Assembly (NCBI GenBank): GCA_036417435.1
Contig: CM070907.1
Coordinates: 58,388,001 to 58,452,000, forward strand
Direction of reading: 5' to 3'
DNA: 64,000 bases
Source: Inia geoffrensis
Lineage: Eukaryota; Chordata; Mammalia; Artiodactyla; Iniidae
Part shown: one piece after another, positions 46,030 through 57,799 of the stretch
How positions within the stretch are numbered: the stretch's first letter is position 1
How the letters are laid out: the number at the start of each line of letters is the position of its first letter
The notes under the pieces: model-generated
Told to the model about the DNA's origin: nothing
Databases searched by the model: none
Seen by the model: the letters and a program-made list of their open reading frames with translations, nothing else
Position numbers and translations under genes: made by a program

Positions 46030-47485
46030 CTGCTTGACAGACTGTCATCTTGTTTTACTTTAGATAATGGGGCAGAAAAGCTCTACAGCCTAACTTTGCT
46101 TAAAAGAACAGTCCATGCAGAGATACAATAGCAAGTGTCCATGGCTTTCTGTTCTGTTTTCATTATACCCAAGGGAATAGTGACCTTCACACCTGAGGTT
46201 TCTAGTAGTGAAGGGATTCAGAAGACATGAGGAGGTCATATTTGGAGCCTTTCCTTTGGAGAAAAAGAGGGAGATAGCAATTTAGCTTTGGTCTTAAAAA
46301 CTTTACTCTCTGGAGAATTTGCCTCTGCTGACTCCTCCTCCTTTTTTTAATGCAAAGATGTGAATTCCTCATTTGAGAAGACTTCATATTTCACAGTATT
46401 CAGAATAATTCCTTAAGCTCAAGAGGTTTTTTTCTTTTAATTTTTCATATAGCTGTTTGGCTCTTTTAAGATTACTTATCCCTTGTGGGATAAAAATGGC
46501 AAAGATGACTATGGGTCAGTGAGAATCTGTAGAACAGACCTTCATTGAAAGACGTCTCTGAAGTCTGGGCAAGGCTGTTCCAAATTTCTTTTTATAATAC
46601 TCATTTGATAAGTCGGTTGCGTAACTAATATAATAGGGCCCAGGTATTGAGACTCTTAACACAAATAAGTTGTGTTTTTTTTCCCATTTTTCCCATTATT
46701 ATAATATTCACTTTTTAAAGCTTTGGGGAATAGAACATTCACTAGATGCCACAGGAAATAAAACTGACTGTTACTGAGGCTTCAAGGAGACCACATGGAG
46801 AATATTGTCTCCATATAAGGAAACAATGATTCTGATAAACAGGAGATAAGACATTAGACATAAGCTTCAAACACTGATGAAAAACAAACGCTAAAAAAAA
46901 AAAATTAAAATTTATGAATAAACTGCCAAAGTCTAGAACAGCAGAATAGCTAAATTGGGTCAGGGCGGAGCCTGAGTTGGCTATTAAATATATTTGCTAG
47001 GCACTGACAGTAAAAGGAGGACTGATTACATGAGTTATAAGAGAACTGTAATACGATTATTGAATGAAGACTTTTTCAATATATGATGAATACCTACCTA
47101 ACATGACCATGATGATTAGAGCAGAAAATACTCCTTGAGAACTGGAGTGAGAGAAGCCTATAACGTTGTTGTCCTTGTTGTTGTTTTAAGTAAATTAATA
47201 TTTAGTACAAATGATTTTTTATAAAAGAAGGTTAATCTTGGAGAAAAAAAAATTACTCATTTTCACCCTTGACTCAATGATTCTTTGTTTATTTGTCTTT
47301 CCCTCATATTCAGGTTTATAAATATAGATTTTAAAGGAATACTACTACTACTAATAGTAATAATATTTATATTACAAATATTATTTATATTTTGATTTCA
47401 GACAAGACGATCCCAGAGTTAGTGATTTTCCGAATGGCCCAGCTCAGTGTAGAAATTTCTTTTTAAATAACAACTACCACCACTA
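46030..47485. other. Unique AT-rich non-coding sequence
   Basis: Short (TAC/TAA)n-like text near 47340-47365; no gene. Confidence 0.5.
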
Positions 47486-47489
47486 TATC

Positions 47490-47695
47490 TTACTCTCTCC
47501 ACAATGTGTCACTCATTGCCTAAGTACCTCACAGATGTTTCTATTCCTTATAATAATCCTCTATGGGAGGTATTATGAGTCAGCCTCATTTATAACAAAC
47601 CTAAAACTCAAAGTGATTGACTTTCACAACGTCATAGAACTAGTATGCTTCAGTCTTGCTAAAAGTCAACGTTCTGCTTTCTAACCAAGATGTCT
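47490..47695 (-). repeat. MIR SINE, reversed
   Basis: 'tgcctaagtacctcacagat', 'aataatcctctatgggaggt', 'attatgagtcagcctcattt' and 'gtcatagaactagtatgc' follow reversed MIR order. Confidence 0.55.
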
Positions 47696-47699
47696 ACAT

Positions 47700-49365
47700 T
47701 TTTACACTGAGAGATTATCATCCTACCTCTACCTATATATTTCCAGGATTAGAAAACTTTCTGTGTACTTCGTCTGATTAATTGTCAGATAATCTGATCA
47801 GCAGTTTCTTTATTGCTAATTAAAATTTCAGCTTCACGTTAGATTCAATGATTTTTTCCAAAGATTCCCCCTTCCACAGACAGTCTATCATTCTATGAGG
47901 AGAATTAAAGCACTACAGTATTAAATACACTAAGTAAGAAGGGAACTATTTTTGTTTGCATTGTGGACTTGAACCAGGCCATAAAGTGTCATGGCCCTAA
48001 CCCACTGGCTCTTCAGTCATAGGTCTATGACAGTAGTGTTATTCACAGTGTGAAAACTCTGGCAAGTTCAACCCCACATGTTGCTCTCATACTTAGGATA
48101 TTTTTATGGGCTAATTAAGGGCCAATTAGGCCCTTGAGCTTGCAAGTCATTTTAATAGGTCATTTCATCAGACATCCCATCTGATTCTTGAGAAGTTTCT
48201 AGAAATGCCTTACAAGTGAATGTAAATATCTACACTACAGAATGTACCCACAGGGATGGAAACCCTGATTCTGACTACCCTCTGTTGGATTGGGAAGAGA
48301 GGGAATTTAATACATATACCAAAACCATATGGTATTGATTTTCTAATTTTATACGTTAACAGAGTCGAAACAAATTGATGCGAGTTGCACATCTCGGTAA
48401 GTTTTGTGCAAGTGTTTGAACCTAGATCTAACTGGCTCTTTCTTGTACAACACATTATCTAACAAAACAAAACATAAGCAAATCATTTTGCTGATTACTT
48501 CTGTCACACAGACTCCGAATGAGGGAAGGCTTTTGTTTTTTAAGTTGTTGGTTTTGTTTTTTTATCTCTATGCATTGGTAAGCTGGAATGAATCAGTGGC
48601 TGAGTAATGCCTGAGTGTCTCCAGAGAACTCTGAATGTTTGACTGATAAAGTCAACATATAATGGATGGGTTTAGAAATATAAATAGCCTTGTAAAGGAG
48701 AATGAATTGTTCCTAAGCTAGAACAAGATGTGACTCACTGGTATTAGCTAAGCTAAAGAAGAAGAAAAAAAAAAAATGTCAAGAGAAAATAAGTTGTCAG
48801 CAATGGCAGCTCAGAAAAATGCAGAAAGAGGAAAACCAATGTTAGTGGTGTGTATCTGGACAGTGTCCAAGGAAAGAAAAATTGAATCTGGATCATGTGA
48901 GTCTTATCTCAGGGAAACTCAGTGCTCCTCTGCAGTCCAAGACCCTCTTGTTAGATATGGTCCTTCCTAGTAAGAGGATTATTACTAAGAGTGGTCAAGT
49001 TTGAAGACTGATTTGACCAGATTTTCTAGGAGATAGAGTTTTGGTTTAAGAATAAGTCTTTATCAGGGTAAATGCCTCTTCTATACTTCTTTGAAATAGT
49101 TTTCTTTGTAAAAAGCTAGCAAGACAGTCCTGGGTCATGGGTCTACTGATTTATTTACCTCAATGGGCACCAAAGTCCAGCTATCTCTAGGCTTTAGGAA
49201 AAACTGTCTCCTTCACTATGGATAGTATATCCAAAATTATCTGTACTTTGAAATTGAAGTAATATGATCTGAGATTTGGTAGAGATTTAATTAAAAGGCC
49301 AGAATAGACCACTCTACCTACTTTGATGCTAGGCTCTACATTGCTGCTAGCCTATTACGTTAACT
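47700..49365. other. Unique non-coding sequence
   Basis: The 64-codon frame at 48776-48970 follows an A-run and has no recognised family; not called as a gene. Confidence 0.5.
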
Positions 49366-49369
49366 AGGG

Positions 49370-49800
49370 TGACAAGATTATGGTGACAAATAAACCTATA
49401 GCTGTTGTTAGCTCAACAAAACAGACGTTTGTTGCTCATATTACAGTAAAGACTGTTTACGGTTTGGTAGAAGCAGGTGGTGGTAGTGTCTGTATATGGT
49501 GGCAGTGTGTGGTCTCTTCCCTACATAGTCATCCATGAACCAAGACTATGGCGGCTCTGACATCTTTAATTCATAGCTCCCAACATTGCCCTTGGAACCA
49601 TCTTCTTCCCCAGGTTGAAAGGAAAAATAACTCATAAAGGAACATGTGGAAGGATTTTATAATTATCGTTATAATTGGTACATATTACTTTCATTCATAG
49701 TCTAATTAGCTATAACTCAGTCACATGACCAATCTAACTGCAAAGGACAATGGGAAATGTAGTCTGGCTCTATGCCCAAGGAGAAGAGGAGAAAAGATTT
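49370..49800 (-). repeat. Ancient interspersed repeat, family not assigned
   Basis: Reversed, 49690-49790 reads 'actacatttcccattgtcct', 'ttgcagttagattggtcatg' and 'tgactgagttatagct', aligning with the element at 2870-3290 ('actacattttcaagattccc', 'ttgcagttagatacggtcat', 'atgactattttctggccag'). Confidence 0.4.
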
Positions 49801-49919
49801 TGCCAACACCATTCACTGACAACTAAGCAAAAGGATTTCTACTCGTGGAACAGCTAAGATCACAGAAGGACTAAACTGGGGTTAAGTAAATAATTTTCTC
49901 AGTTACTCCTAAATTGTTT

Positions 49920-49981
49920 CATGTGCGCATGCACGCATGCGTGCATGTGTGTGTGTGTGTGTGTATGTGTGTGTGTGTGTG
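49920..49981. repeat. 62-bp alternating purine-pyrimidine tract (CG/CA then TG repeat)
   Basis: Uninterrupted alternation from 'catgtgcgcatgcacgcatg' through 'cgtgcatg' into (TG)n with a single TATG step. This is the composition that favours left-handed Z-DNA. Confidence 0.95.
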
Positions 49982-50033
49982 GTGTCTGTTGCTGTTCCAG
50001 CATTTTACTCTTTATCACCCTGTTCTTTCCTCT

Positions 50034-50180
50034 CTGGTTAAACTTATTAGAAAAGACACAAGTTTTAGAGTGAGATGATCTGAGATTGAAAGCCAGCTCT
50101 TTTGCTTTCCAGCTACATAACCTCATCAAGTTTTAGATCCCTCATCAGCAAAATGAGAATAATGTCTAGGCTGCTGGAAG
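50034..50180 (+). repeat. MIR SINE (paired with the copy at 52625)
   Basis: 'ttttagagtgagatgatctg', 'gaaagccagctcttttgctt', 'ccctcatcagcaaaatgaga' fit MIR; unusually similar to 52625-52770. Confidence 0.6.
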
Positions 50181-50324
50181 GCCAATCTGGGATGAGATCT
50201 GATGTTGGGTGATTCTGTGTTTTGGACACATCAGCTCATGTTAGAACAATCTGGTCACTAGAAAAGTGGGAAATAATGTCTTTGGTTTTGATTGAAAAGA
50301 ATCACTTGAAATTTCCAATCTTTT

Positions 50325-50885
50325 TTTTCTTCTTCTTGATTTTTTTTCCTTTCATCAACTATATTAAGATATACTTTATATACAATAAAATTTACCAATT
50401 TTAAGCATGCAATGTGATACATTTTGACAAATATATACAGAAGTATAACAGCAGTCATAATAGAAAATATTTACATCTATTTCAATTAACCCAAATCTTC
50501 CCTCATGCTCTTTTGCAGTCAGTACCTACCCTTCCACCTCTGATCCCTGACAACTATTGATCTGATTCCTGTCACTTTTCCTTTTCTAGAATGTCATATT
50601 AATAAAATCATGAAGTTTGTTTTTATGTCTGGCCTCTTTAACTTGGCAAAATGCTTTTGAGATTTGTCTATGTTTTGTGCATATCAATAGTTCATCCTTT
50701 TGTTGCTTATTCTCTTGTATAGATATACCAAATTTATTTATGAACACTATTCACAAGTTGATCAAAATTTGTGTTATTTTGGTTTTGGCTAATATGAATA
50801 CATCTGCCCTGAACACTTGAGTGTAAGTCTTTGTGTGGACATATGTCTTAATTTCTCTTAGGTAAGTACCTAGGAATAGGACTGC
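50325..50885 (-). mobile_element. Ancient L1M fragment, reversed
   Basis: 'atacaataaaatttaccaat', 'tctagaatgtcatattaata', 'ctggcctctttaacttggca' and 'aggtaagtacctaggaatag' follow the order of reversed old L1 3' regions. No coding capacity. Confidence 0.7.
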
Positions 50886-50889
50886 AGTA

Positions 50890-51140
50890 CCAGCCTTGCT
50901 TTGTATTGTTGCTGGCTAATTTATATGTGTTTGTTAATCTGACTTCCTTTATGATTCCATATTGGGGAGTAAAGTGCTTTGCACAAAAGGAAGTAAATGT
51001 TGATTACTGAAATGGGATAAACCCCTCTTTAATATTTCAGTTGCTTTTATACATAAAGCAATCTCTCAAGTTTGGTCAATGTGAACTTGACAGAGAAACA
51101 GCAATATAAAAGCTATGTTCAGCTAAGTTTCTTCCATGTA
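50890..51140. other. Unique AT-rich sequence
   Basis: Nothing recognisable. Confidence 0.4.
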
Positions 51141-51144
51141 TTAA

Positions 51145-51345
51145 GCACTAAGCTACAGTTGTAACAACAGCAATAACAAGTATTTAAGCCTCAGTAACTC
51201 TACCACAGAGATATTTTCATATCATTTTTTAACATGTAGCAACTAAGATATAGAAATGATTAGATTTGCCCAAGGTCAGCAGTTAAGAAGGGATGCAGAC
51301 TGGCATTCAAACCCAAATCTACCTGATTTCCAATCCCATACATTT
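51145..51345 (-). repeat. MIR SINE, reversed
   Basis: 'tattaagcactaagctacag', 'gatttgcccaaggtcagcag', 'gactggcattcaaacccaaa' in reversed MIR order. Confidence 0.6.
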
Positions 51346-51351
51346 CCCATT

Positions 51352-51688
51352 TGTCTTAGTGGGTGGCTATCACAGAATACCATGGACTAGGTGGCTTATC
51401 AAAATAGAAATTTACTTCTCATAGCTCTGGAAGCTGGGTAGTCCAAGATCAAAATCAACAGATTTGGTATCTGCTGAGGAATGACTTCCTGGTTCATAGA
51501 CAGTCTTCTTTTTACTGTGTCCTCACACGTAGGAAATGGGTAAAGGATCTCTCTGGAGTCTTTTTTATAGGGGCACTAATCCCTAATTATCTCCTATAGG
51601 TCTTACTTCCAAATATCTTAACATTGGGGTTGAGTTTCAAATATGAATCTGTGGGAGACACAGACACAGACACAATCAGCCCATAGCA
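51352..51688 (-). mobile_element. MaLR LTR (MST/MLT1A type), solo
   Basis: Reversed LTR: 'cacagaataccatggactag', 'aagctgggtagtccaagatc', 'gacttcctggttcatagaca', 'tttataggggcactaatccc', ending 'cagcccatagca'. No internal region next to it. Confidence 0.85.
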
Positions 51689-51689
51689 T

Positions 51690-52620
51690 CACTGATCTAT
51701 GTTTTTGGGTCTGAAAAACTAAGAAAACTTTCTAGCAATGGGCATCCATTTATAGTTCTGTCTATAAGAAGGACCATCTGGCTGCCTGGTGGCTCTTCTC
51801 TTCTTAACAGGCATCCTTCTACTTATGACAGATCACACAGGACAAGTATTGCCCAGAAATACTTTCTGTATTACATAAAGCCCATTTGGACCTTTGAGAG
51901 TTATTTTCATAAGACTCTTTTTCAATACAAGATAAAAAAACAGATATACTTGGTGTTCTAAATAAATATGATTATAGTAGTCCTGACATTAGAGAAGTTT
52001 CCTAAAAGTTAATCACCACCCCAACAAGGAAAGAGAATCTCTTCCAGTGGACAAACCCCTTAACCAAAATCAAGCCCTAAAACTGCTCCTAACATTTTTT
52101 TCCCCTTCTTTGTATGTGTACCAAGCTGACTCTTGAACATTGAGCCTCGACAGCATTTGGGATCTAGGCAATGACAAAAAGACAATAATGGGAGTACTGT
52201 GTATATTTTAAAGTGCCTGATCTTTATAAACAACACTAAAATCTCTTAGCTATTTTATCTATGTCTTGAATACGAGCCAAGAATAGTGTTTTGCTCATAA
52301 AAAGTAATTTGAATGACAACACCTCAGACTTATTCAATTATTTTCTGTCAGTAAGAACCTTTTGTTGCTGCAATGGCCAAGGGAGAGATTACACACATAG
52401 CATTATCGGGTTATTTCGTAAAATAAATTCAACTTTTGAAAAAATTCCATTAAGTTATTCAATGTATGATTTTTTTACTAAGCAGGGTGAGTGGTCTAAG
52501 GAAGCAAGATTAGGTTCATTTGACTAGTATTTGAGGCAATAGTTGGAGGATATTAATTTCCTTATTATTTAATAAGTCAATATTTTTTGCCTCTTCCTCC
52601 CGATTCTTATAAAATATTCT
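51690..52620. other. Unique non-coding sequence
   Basis: The 78-codon frame at 52291-52527 has no family; nothing else. Confidence 0.5.
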
Positions 52621-52624
52621 TAAA

Positions 52625-52800
52625 AATTCTTGTAAAACTTATCAGAAGAGACACAGTCTTTGGAGTAGGATGATCTGGGATTGCAGGCCAGCTCTTTCAC
52701 TTTCCATCTACAGGATTTCTTCAAATTTAGTTTTCTCATCAGCCCAATAAGGGCAATAATATTTACTTACAAGGCAGTCGTGAGAATTAACTGGCTGTTT
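52625..52800 (+). repeat. MIR SINE (paired with the copy at 50034)
   Basis: 'gtctttggagtaggatgatc', 'caggccagctctttcacttt', 'ttttctcatcagcccaataa', 'gtcgtgagaattaactgg' fit MIR. Confidence 0.65.
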
Positions 52801-52804
52801 ATGC

Positions 52805-53530
52805 CATTGCCGTGGTTGTCAGTATAGAAGGAAAACAAGTTTAGGTGGGAAATAGAAACTCATTCTTGTGATAAGCTCTGGTGCCTATGGGATAGTCGTG
52901 AAATACTTAAAGATAGTGGGTATGTGGGGCAGAGCTGAACAGCCAGATCAGAGGCATAGATTTGAGAGCCATCAGATATGGATGACTTTTGAAGTACAGA
53001 AAAATGATAGATTTGCCCAAGAAGCAGATGTAGAGCCACAGTGCTCTGGGTGGATAGGGCAGGAACCTGGAGAACATCAGCATGTTCAGGAATGAGCAGT
53101 AGTGCCTCAAAGGCAAAACATAGAAGAAGATTTCAGGGAGAAAATATATACCATGGTCTTCTGCATTTTGGAGAGGTGGAGATGCTGTACTATGCTATTT
53201 TTATGAGACTTTTGTTCAGATGATTAAAAAAAAAAAGAATACTTGAAAAGAGCATTGGAGAACACCATGGGAAACCTATAATTGCCTAAACACCCAAGTT
53301 TTTGAAGATATTGGTGGCAGCTGGTGGAGCAGCCTTTTCTTCTACTCTCCAGTTTAGAGGGAAATGCTGCCAACAATGTCTTGCTGGCAGAGGGACTGAT
53401 CTGAATGTTCTCCTTTTAGGAGAGGCTGCTTTGGGAGCAAAGTGGGAAAGAGAACACCAGGACTGTCTGACAATAAAGGCTTCATCCCTGGATTGATCCA
53501 GCTTCTCTCCTGGCTCCATTCAACAAGGAT
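52805..53530. other. Non-coding sequence, perhaps old repeat
   Basis: Overlapping 60-85 codon frames on both strands (52868-53611) have no recognisable family. The G/A-rich text at 52900-53150 could be a decayed repeat I cannot name. Confidence 0.4.
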
Positions 53531-53534
53531 CCTA

Positions 53535-53640
53535 CTTACTGAGCACCTATCATATAATGCATGGGCTGGGCAATTAGGATAAAAATATAAGTGAGAAGCA
53601 ATCTTTTCCAAAGAAATTGTAAAATCTTGTGCAAGATAGA
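53535..53640 (-). repeat. Possible L2 3' end, reversed
   Basis: 'tactgagcacctatcatata' and 'gggctgggcaattaggataa' resemble reversed L2. Confidence 0.4.
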
Positions 53641-53739
53641 GTCATGCCAATTTACGAGGATAAATGCAAGAGCGAATGCCTAACTCCAGGCCTCACCCTA
53701 AATTTCTTTATATTTTCTTGCACTTTTCATTCTGTTTCA

Positions 53740-53900
53740 GGCAATATTTTGTTTGCATCTATATTGTGACAAAGGTATTATTATCTCCATTTAGAGATGA
53801 GCAAATTAAGCAAAGTTAGTTTAATTTTCCTGGGACCACAAAGTCAAAAACGCATAAAGGTGAAATATTAGCTGGTTCCTTTCCGTTGCAAAGTCCAGTT
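53740..53900 (-). repeat. MIR fragment, reversed
   Basis: 'ggtattattatctccattta', 'gagatgagcaaattaagcaa' and 'tgggaccacaaagtcaaaaa' fit the reversed MIR core. Confidence 0.5.
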
Positions 53901-53991
53901 TTTCATATGACATCTTGTGCTCACACTGGAATTATAAATGCAGAAAATTCATCACAAAGTGTTAAACGGGAATGCACTGTTCACCTCTGAA

Positions 53992-54150
53992 ACTCAAGAG
54001 AGATAGAGAGAGGGTACGGAGAGAGAAGGGAAGAAGTCAGGAGGGAAGGATAAAAGAGACACTGAGAGTAAAATGTAGAAGGAAAGAGAATGGGAACAAG
54101 CAGAAGGAGTGAGGGAAGGAAGAAAAAGGAACTAAGAGATACAGAAGATA
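53992..54150. repeat. Purine-rich low-complexity tract
   Basis: About 90% A/G over 160 bp ('agagagatagagagagggta', 'gagagaagggaagaagtcag'). Confidence 0.8.
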
Positions 54151-54585
54151 ATGCTAACCTGAGCTAAACATCCCTTCCCAGTCAATAATACTTTTAAGAA
54201 TATTTAAAAATTCAGCCTCCAGAAGGTGAAAGAAGATTATTACACATTAGGGCTTCTTCAAAGGGTGACTAAAAGCTGCATAGTTAATAATCAAGGAAAG
54301 CAAGAGAAATAAAACTCAAATGGAAAATAAAACCAAAGATAAAAAGCAGATTATATTACTAACACAAGGACTTTGAAGCAAAAGCAGAATATATATAGAC
54401 CTGCAGGCTGGGAAATGAAGAGAGTTTTTTCCATGGTGTGCAGATGCATAATATGAATGTAGATGCACATGGATTGAATAATTTGCCTACCCTACCTCTA
54501 TCTCAGCACCTGCAAAATGGGGTCGAAAGATGTGGAACCTGGAAACTTCACTTGAGCCTTGTCCTCACCTCTTATCCTATTATTT
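54151..54585. other. Unique non-coding sequence
   Basis: Nothing recognisable. Confidence 0.45.
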
Positions 54586-54589
54586 GGGG

Positions 54590-54650
<61 letters not shown>

Positions 54651-54653
54651 TTT
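54590..54653. repeat. A-run, (TA)n, T-run: self-complementary tract
   Basis: 17 A, about 13 TA units, then about 20 T with no interruption; close to a perfect 64-bp inverted repeat. The T-run is also the tail of the SINE to its right. Confidence 0.95.
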
Positions 54654-54845
54654 GCGGTACGCGGGCCTCTCACTGTTGCGGCCTCTCCCGTTGCGGAGCA
54701 CAGGCTCTGGATGCTCAGGCTCAGTGGCCATGGCTCACGGGCCCAGCCGCTCTGCGGCATGTGGGATCTTCCCAGACCGGGGCACGAACCCCTGTCCCCT
54801 GCATCGGCAGGCGGACTCTCAACCACTGTGCCACCAGGGGAGCCC
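54634..54845 (-). mobile_element. CHR-family SINE, short form
   Basis: Reversed copy from poly(T)/'gcggtacgcgggcctctcac' to 'ccaccaggggagccc'. The right flank 'ttgggaaaatatttt' resembles the left 'ttgggga...tatattt', so the target may lie inside the A/TA/T tract. Confidence 0.95.
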
Positions 54846-54961
54846 TTGGGAAAATATTTTATATGAACCTCGGGGTCCTCAACCTTAAAACTGAAACAAT
54901 TAACTTACCTTCCATATCTATAAAGATTGTTCTGATCCTTTATCTTAAAATGAATTGAGAT

Positions 54962-55205
54962 AGTAGTGGCATAATGGTTAAGAACATGAGCTTTGGGATA
55001 AGTGCCCACGTTTGAATTCAGGCCCTGCTATTTAATACTAAGCAAGCTATTTCACTTCTTTAAGAATCATTCCCTTACCTGTAAAATGGGGTAATAATAG
55101 TGCCCAACTTATGAGGAAGTTATGGGGATAGTTTGAGAGAATGCATATTATGTGCCTTGCATAGTACCTGGTAAGCAGCAAGTTTGCAATCAATGCTATT
55201 TGACG
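54962..55205 (+). repeat. MIR SINE, nearly full length
   Basis: One of the best preserved here: 'gtggcataatggttaagaac', 'atgagctttgggataagtgc', 'ttcccttacctgtaaaatgg', 'gttatggggatagtttgaga' and 'ccttgcatagtacctggtaa'. Confidence 0.85.
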
Positions 55206-55289
55206 GTTGTAATGATGATGGCAACAGTGCTCTAGAGACCATGGCAGTGATAATGATGCTTAAGGTGGTGAAGATGTAATATGCTTTGG

Positions 55290-55515
55290 GAAGCCTTCCC
55301 TTCCCCTTTCCTGATCCCTGGAGATAGGAATGCCCTCCTCGATGTCACTATACGACTTTGAACATACTCCACTGTGGATCTTATTATTTACATGATCCTG
55401 TTGTCACCAAATTTTCTGCCTTTCTTTCCTGCTAATCTATGAGCACCATGAAGTTCTACATTAGTCTTTCCTGTTCCCTCATTGCCTTGGACACAGTAGA
55501 CTCTCAAAGGATACC
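55290..55515 (+). repeat. L2 LINE 3' region
   Basis: 'tcccctttcctgatccctgg', 'ctatgagcaccatgaagttc', 'tgccttggacacagtagact' in L2 order. Confidence 0.6.
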
Positions 55516-55785
55516 TGTAGAGCAGCCTAATCAACTGAGAAAAATCCAGATAGCACACTGTAAACTCTAAAGCAGTATAAGAATGCTCACAAGTGTTAGT
55601 ATAGGTGTTTATATAGATTTTTGCTCCTGTTCAATTATTCTTCCAAATAATAAGCACTCTGTGTGTTAGGAAGGTGTCCAATATCGCCATACCTGTGACT
55701 ATGAAAACAGCTGCTCTTTGTTTGCTACAAAAGCAAAGTAGGAAGAAATCAACTTGAAGGCATTTAACACACCACAGAAGAATAA
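55516..55785. other. Unique non-coding sequence
   Basis: Nothing recognisable. Confidence 0.4.
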
Positions 55786-55789
55786 AAAT

Positions 55790-55975
55790 TCAAGCAATAT
55801 AAAATTTGCTGACAAAAGAGTGGTCATAGAAGAATGGCATTAGCATCTCCTGGGATCTTATGAGGCAGGCAAAACCTCAGGTCCCACCCCAGACCTACAG
55901 AATCAGAATCTGCATTTTAACCAAATCCTCAGGTGATTCCTACACATACTGCATTTGAGAAGACCTGCTCTACAT
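55790..55975 (+). mobile_element. MER20-like DNA transposon remnant (hAT-Charlie)
   Basis: 'ttagcatctcctgggatctt', 'caggtcccaccccagaccta', 'cagaatcagaatctgcattt' and 'cctcaggtgattcctacaca' match the non-autonomous Charlie-type consensus. Family name tentative. Confidence 0.6.
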
Positions 55976-56247
55976 CCTTGGGCACACTAAATGGAGCAGG
56001 CAGCAAGCCCTTTTCTCTGGACCCTCTTTAGGAAAAGGCATGTGATGAAGAAGAAGGAAACAGGTGTTTACAGATCACCTATTATGTACCCAGCTCAGAA
56101 CCGGTGTTTTGATATGAAATTTACTTTAATCCCCCCAGAAGTTTCGTAAAGTTTGTGTTGCTATCATTCTTTTTGTTGCTGCTCAAAGGTGATAAATAGT
56201 GTGGCCTTGGTTGTTTTCAGCTTGAAATAATCCTCACACCAGAGCCT

Positions 56248-56603
56248 TTTTTAAAAAAAATAAATTTATTTATTTATTTTTGGCTGCATTGGGTCTTCGT
56301 TGCTGCGTGCTGTCTTTCTCTAGTTGCAGCGAGCGGGGGCTACTCTTCGTTGCGGTGCGCGGGCTTCTCATTGCGGTGGCTTCTCTTGTTGCAGAGCACG
56401 GGCTCTAGGCACACGGGCTTCAGTAGTTGTGGCACGAAGGCTCAGTAGTTGTGACTCACGGTCTCTAGAGTGCAGGCTGAGTAGTTCTGGCGCACGGGCT
56501 TAGTTGCTCCACGGCATGTGTGATCTACCTGGACCAGGGCTCAAACCCGCGTCCCCTGCATTGGCTGGTGGATTCTTAACCACTGTGCCACCAGGGAAGC
56601 CCC
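56248..56603 (-). mobile_element. CHR-family SINE, long form
   Basis: Reversed, about 355 bp: (ATTT)n tail, 'ttggctgcattgggtcttcg', repeated 'cagtagttgtg' units, ending 'ccaccagggaagcccccc'. Retains the middle repeats and the 3' 'aacgaagacccaatgcagcc' part that the short form has lost. CpG decay shows greater age. Confidence 0.95.
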
Positions 56604-56915
56604 CCAAGAGACATTTTGAGGTGGAAAATTTTACTGCCCTACAACCCCTACACCAAAAGACTGCTACCAAGTCTTAATACTGTGTGCATAAAGCTCTTGA
56701 CACAGTCCCTGTTAATTGCTCAACAAATGCTAGGTGCTACTCCAAATAAATAGTTTATTTCTCAACACACTATTCAATATAAATAATATCCCAAAAAAGT
56801 CTTGAAGTATTGCTTATGCCTATGTTCTTCTGGTCAACAGTTAGCTGTTTCATGTACTTGTATATTTCAAAAGGGCCTCATGACAAAGACTGTATATCTA
56901 ATTCCAAACTCATGA
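56604..56915. other. Unique sequence
   Basis: MIR-like trace at about 56690-56740 ('caacaaatgctaggtgctac'). Confidence 0.4.
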
Positions 56916-56919
56916 TTTT

Positions 56920-57105
56920 CCCCTGCCTTCTCCCACTACAGCTCGAGACATCTTTGTCAAATCAATTATTACACTTATTGTAGTTAATTTTTACTCTCAT
57001 TGCACTCTGACTTCTTTAATATTAAGGGCTGCATTTTATTCATCTTTTGAATCTCCAGTCCCTAGCACAGTGCCTTGCAGGTTGAAAATATTACATGATT
57101 TTTAT
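56920..57105 (+). repeat. L2 LINE 3' region
   Basis: 'ttcccctgccttctcccact', 'taagggctgcattttattca' and 'gtccctagcacagtgccttg' fit L2. Confidence 0.55.
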
Positions 57106-57109
57106 GATA

Positions 57110-57795
57110 TTTGTCTAGATATGTTTTGTGGCTCAATCTTAGTGAGTTCAGAGAAACACCATTGTTAGTTGTCCCAGCAGGAACTGCCATATTTACTTTA
57201 AATCTTGCATTCGGTAACTTTACAAACTATTCTGTTTGAGAAACTAGACTATCCACCTCAGAGTCTGGATTTATTATTAAAATGGTGCTATATTTATAAA
57301 ATTCTTTTTTATTTTAAGACTGAAAAAGAAAAATCCCACTTGTGAAATAATGCTGGTTTGCCAGGCCACAGGTAAATAAAAAGATCCTCTGTAAATCTTG
57401 CTCTTTGGTATGAGAAGAGTAAGTATAAGGAATAGAAGGAGTTGCCATTATGTTAACTGAAATCTCAGCTCTTTTGCAAGAAAGTCATATACAATGATTA
57501 TTTGAAAAGGATTATAGTTTCCCCTATCTGTTGCCATTAGTTGATTAATAATATAGTATGAAGGCTATTAGTTTGGTTAGTCTCTGAGTAGAGTTTATGT
57601 TGTAAATCCTATAGAGCTGGATCTCTGCTCTGAGTCCATGATTTAACCCAGAGTCTTCTATTCCACAGGGAGGTTACATGCAAAATGTGTGAAGGTTCAG
57701 CATATCTTAATATCAAACAGAAATGAAGCCGCTTTGGACTACAGTGTTCAAACTGAGGACCTCAACACTTAATGGTTTGTGTTTTCTAAGAGGTG
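57110..57795. other. Unique AT-rich non-coding sequence
   Basis: Nothing recognisable. Confidence 0.45.
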
Positions 57796-57799
57796 GAGT

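Noticed and set aside
48776..48970. 64-codon ATG frame following an A-run
   Set aside because: Short, no family, no splice or promoter context.
53286..53611. Opposite-strand frames of 64-85 codons at 53.3-53.6 kb considered as an exon
   Set aside because: No conserved motif and no convincing splice pair; openness on both strands suggests chance.
54438..54958. Open frames up to 142 codons around 54.5-54.9 kb with IYIYIY and FFFF runs
   Set aside because: They translate a (TA)n array, a poly(T) and a reversed SINE; the same SINE peptides recur at every SINE copy.
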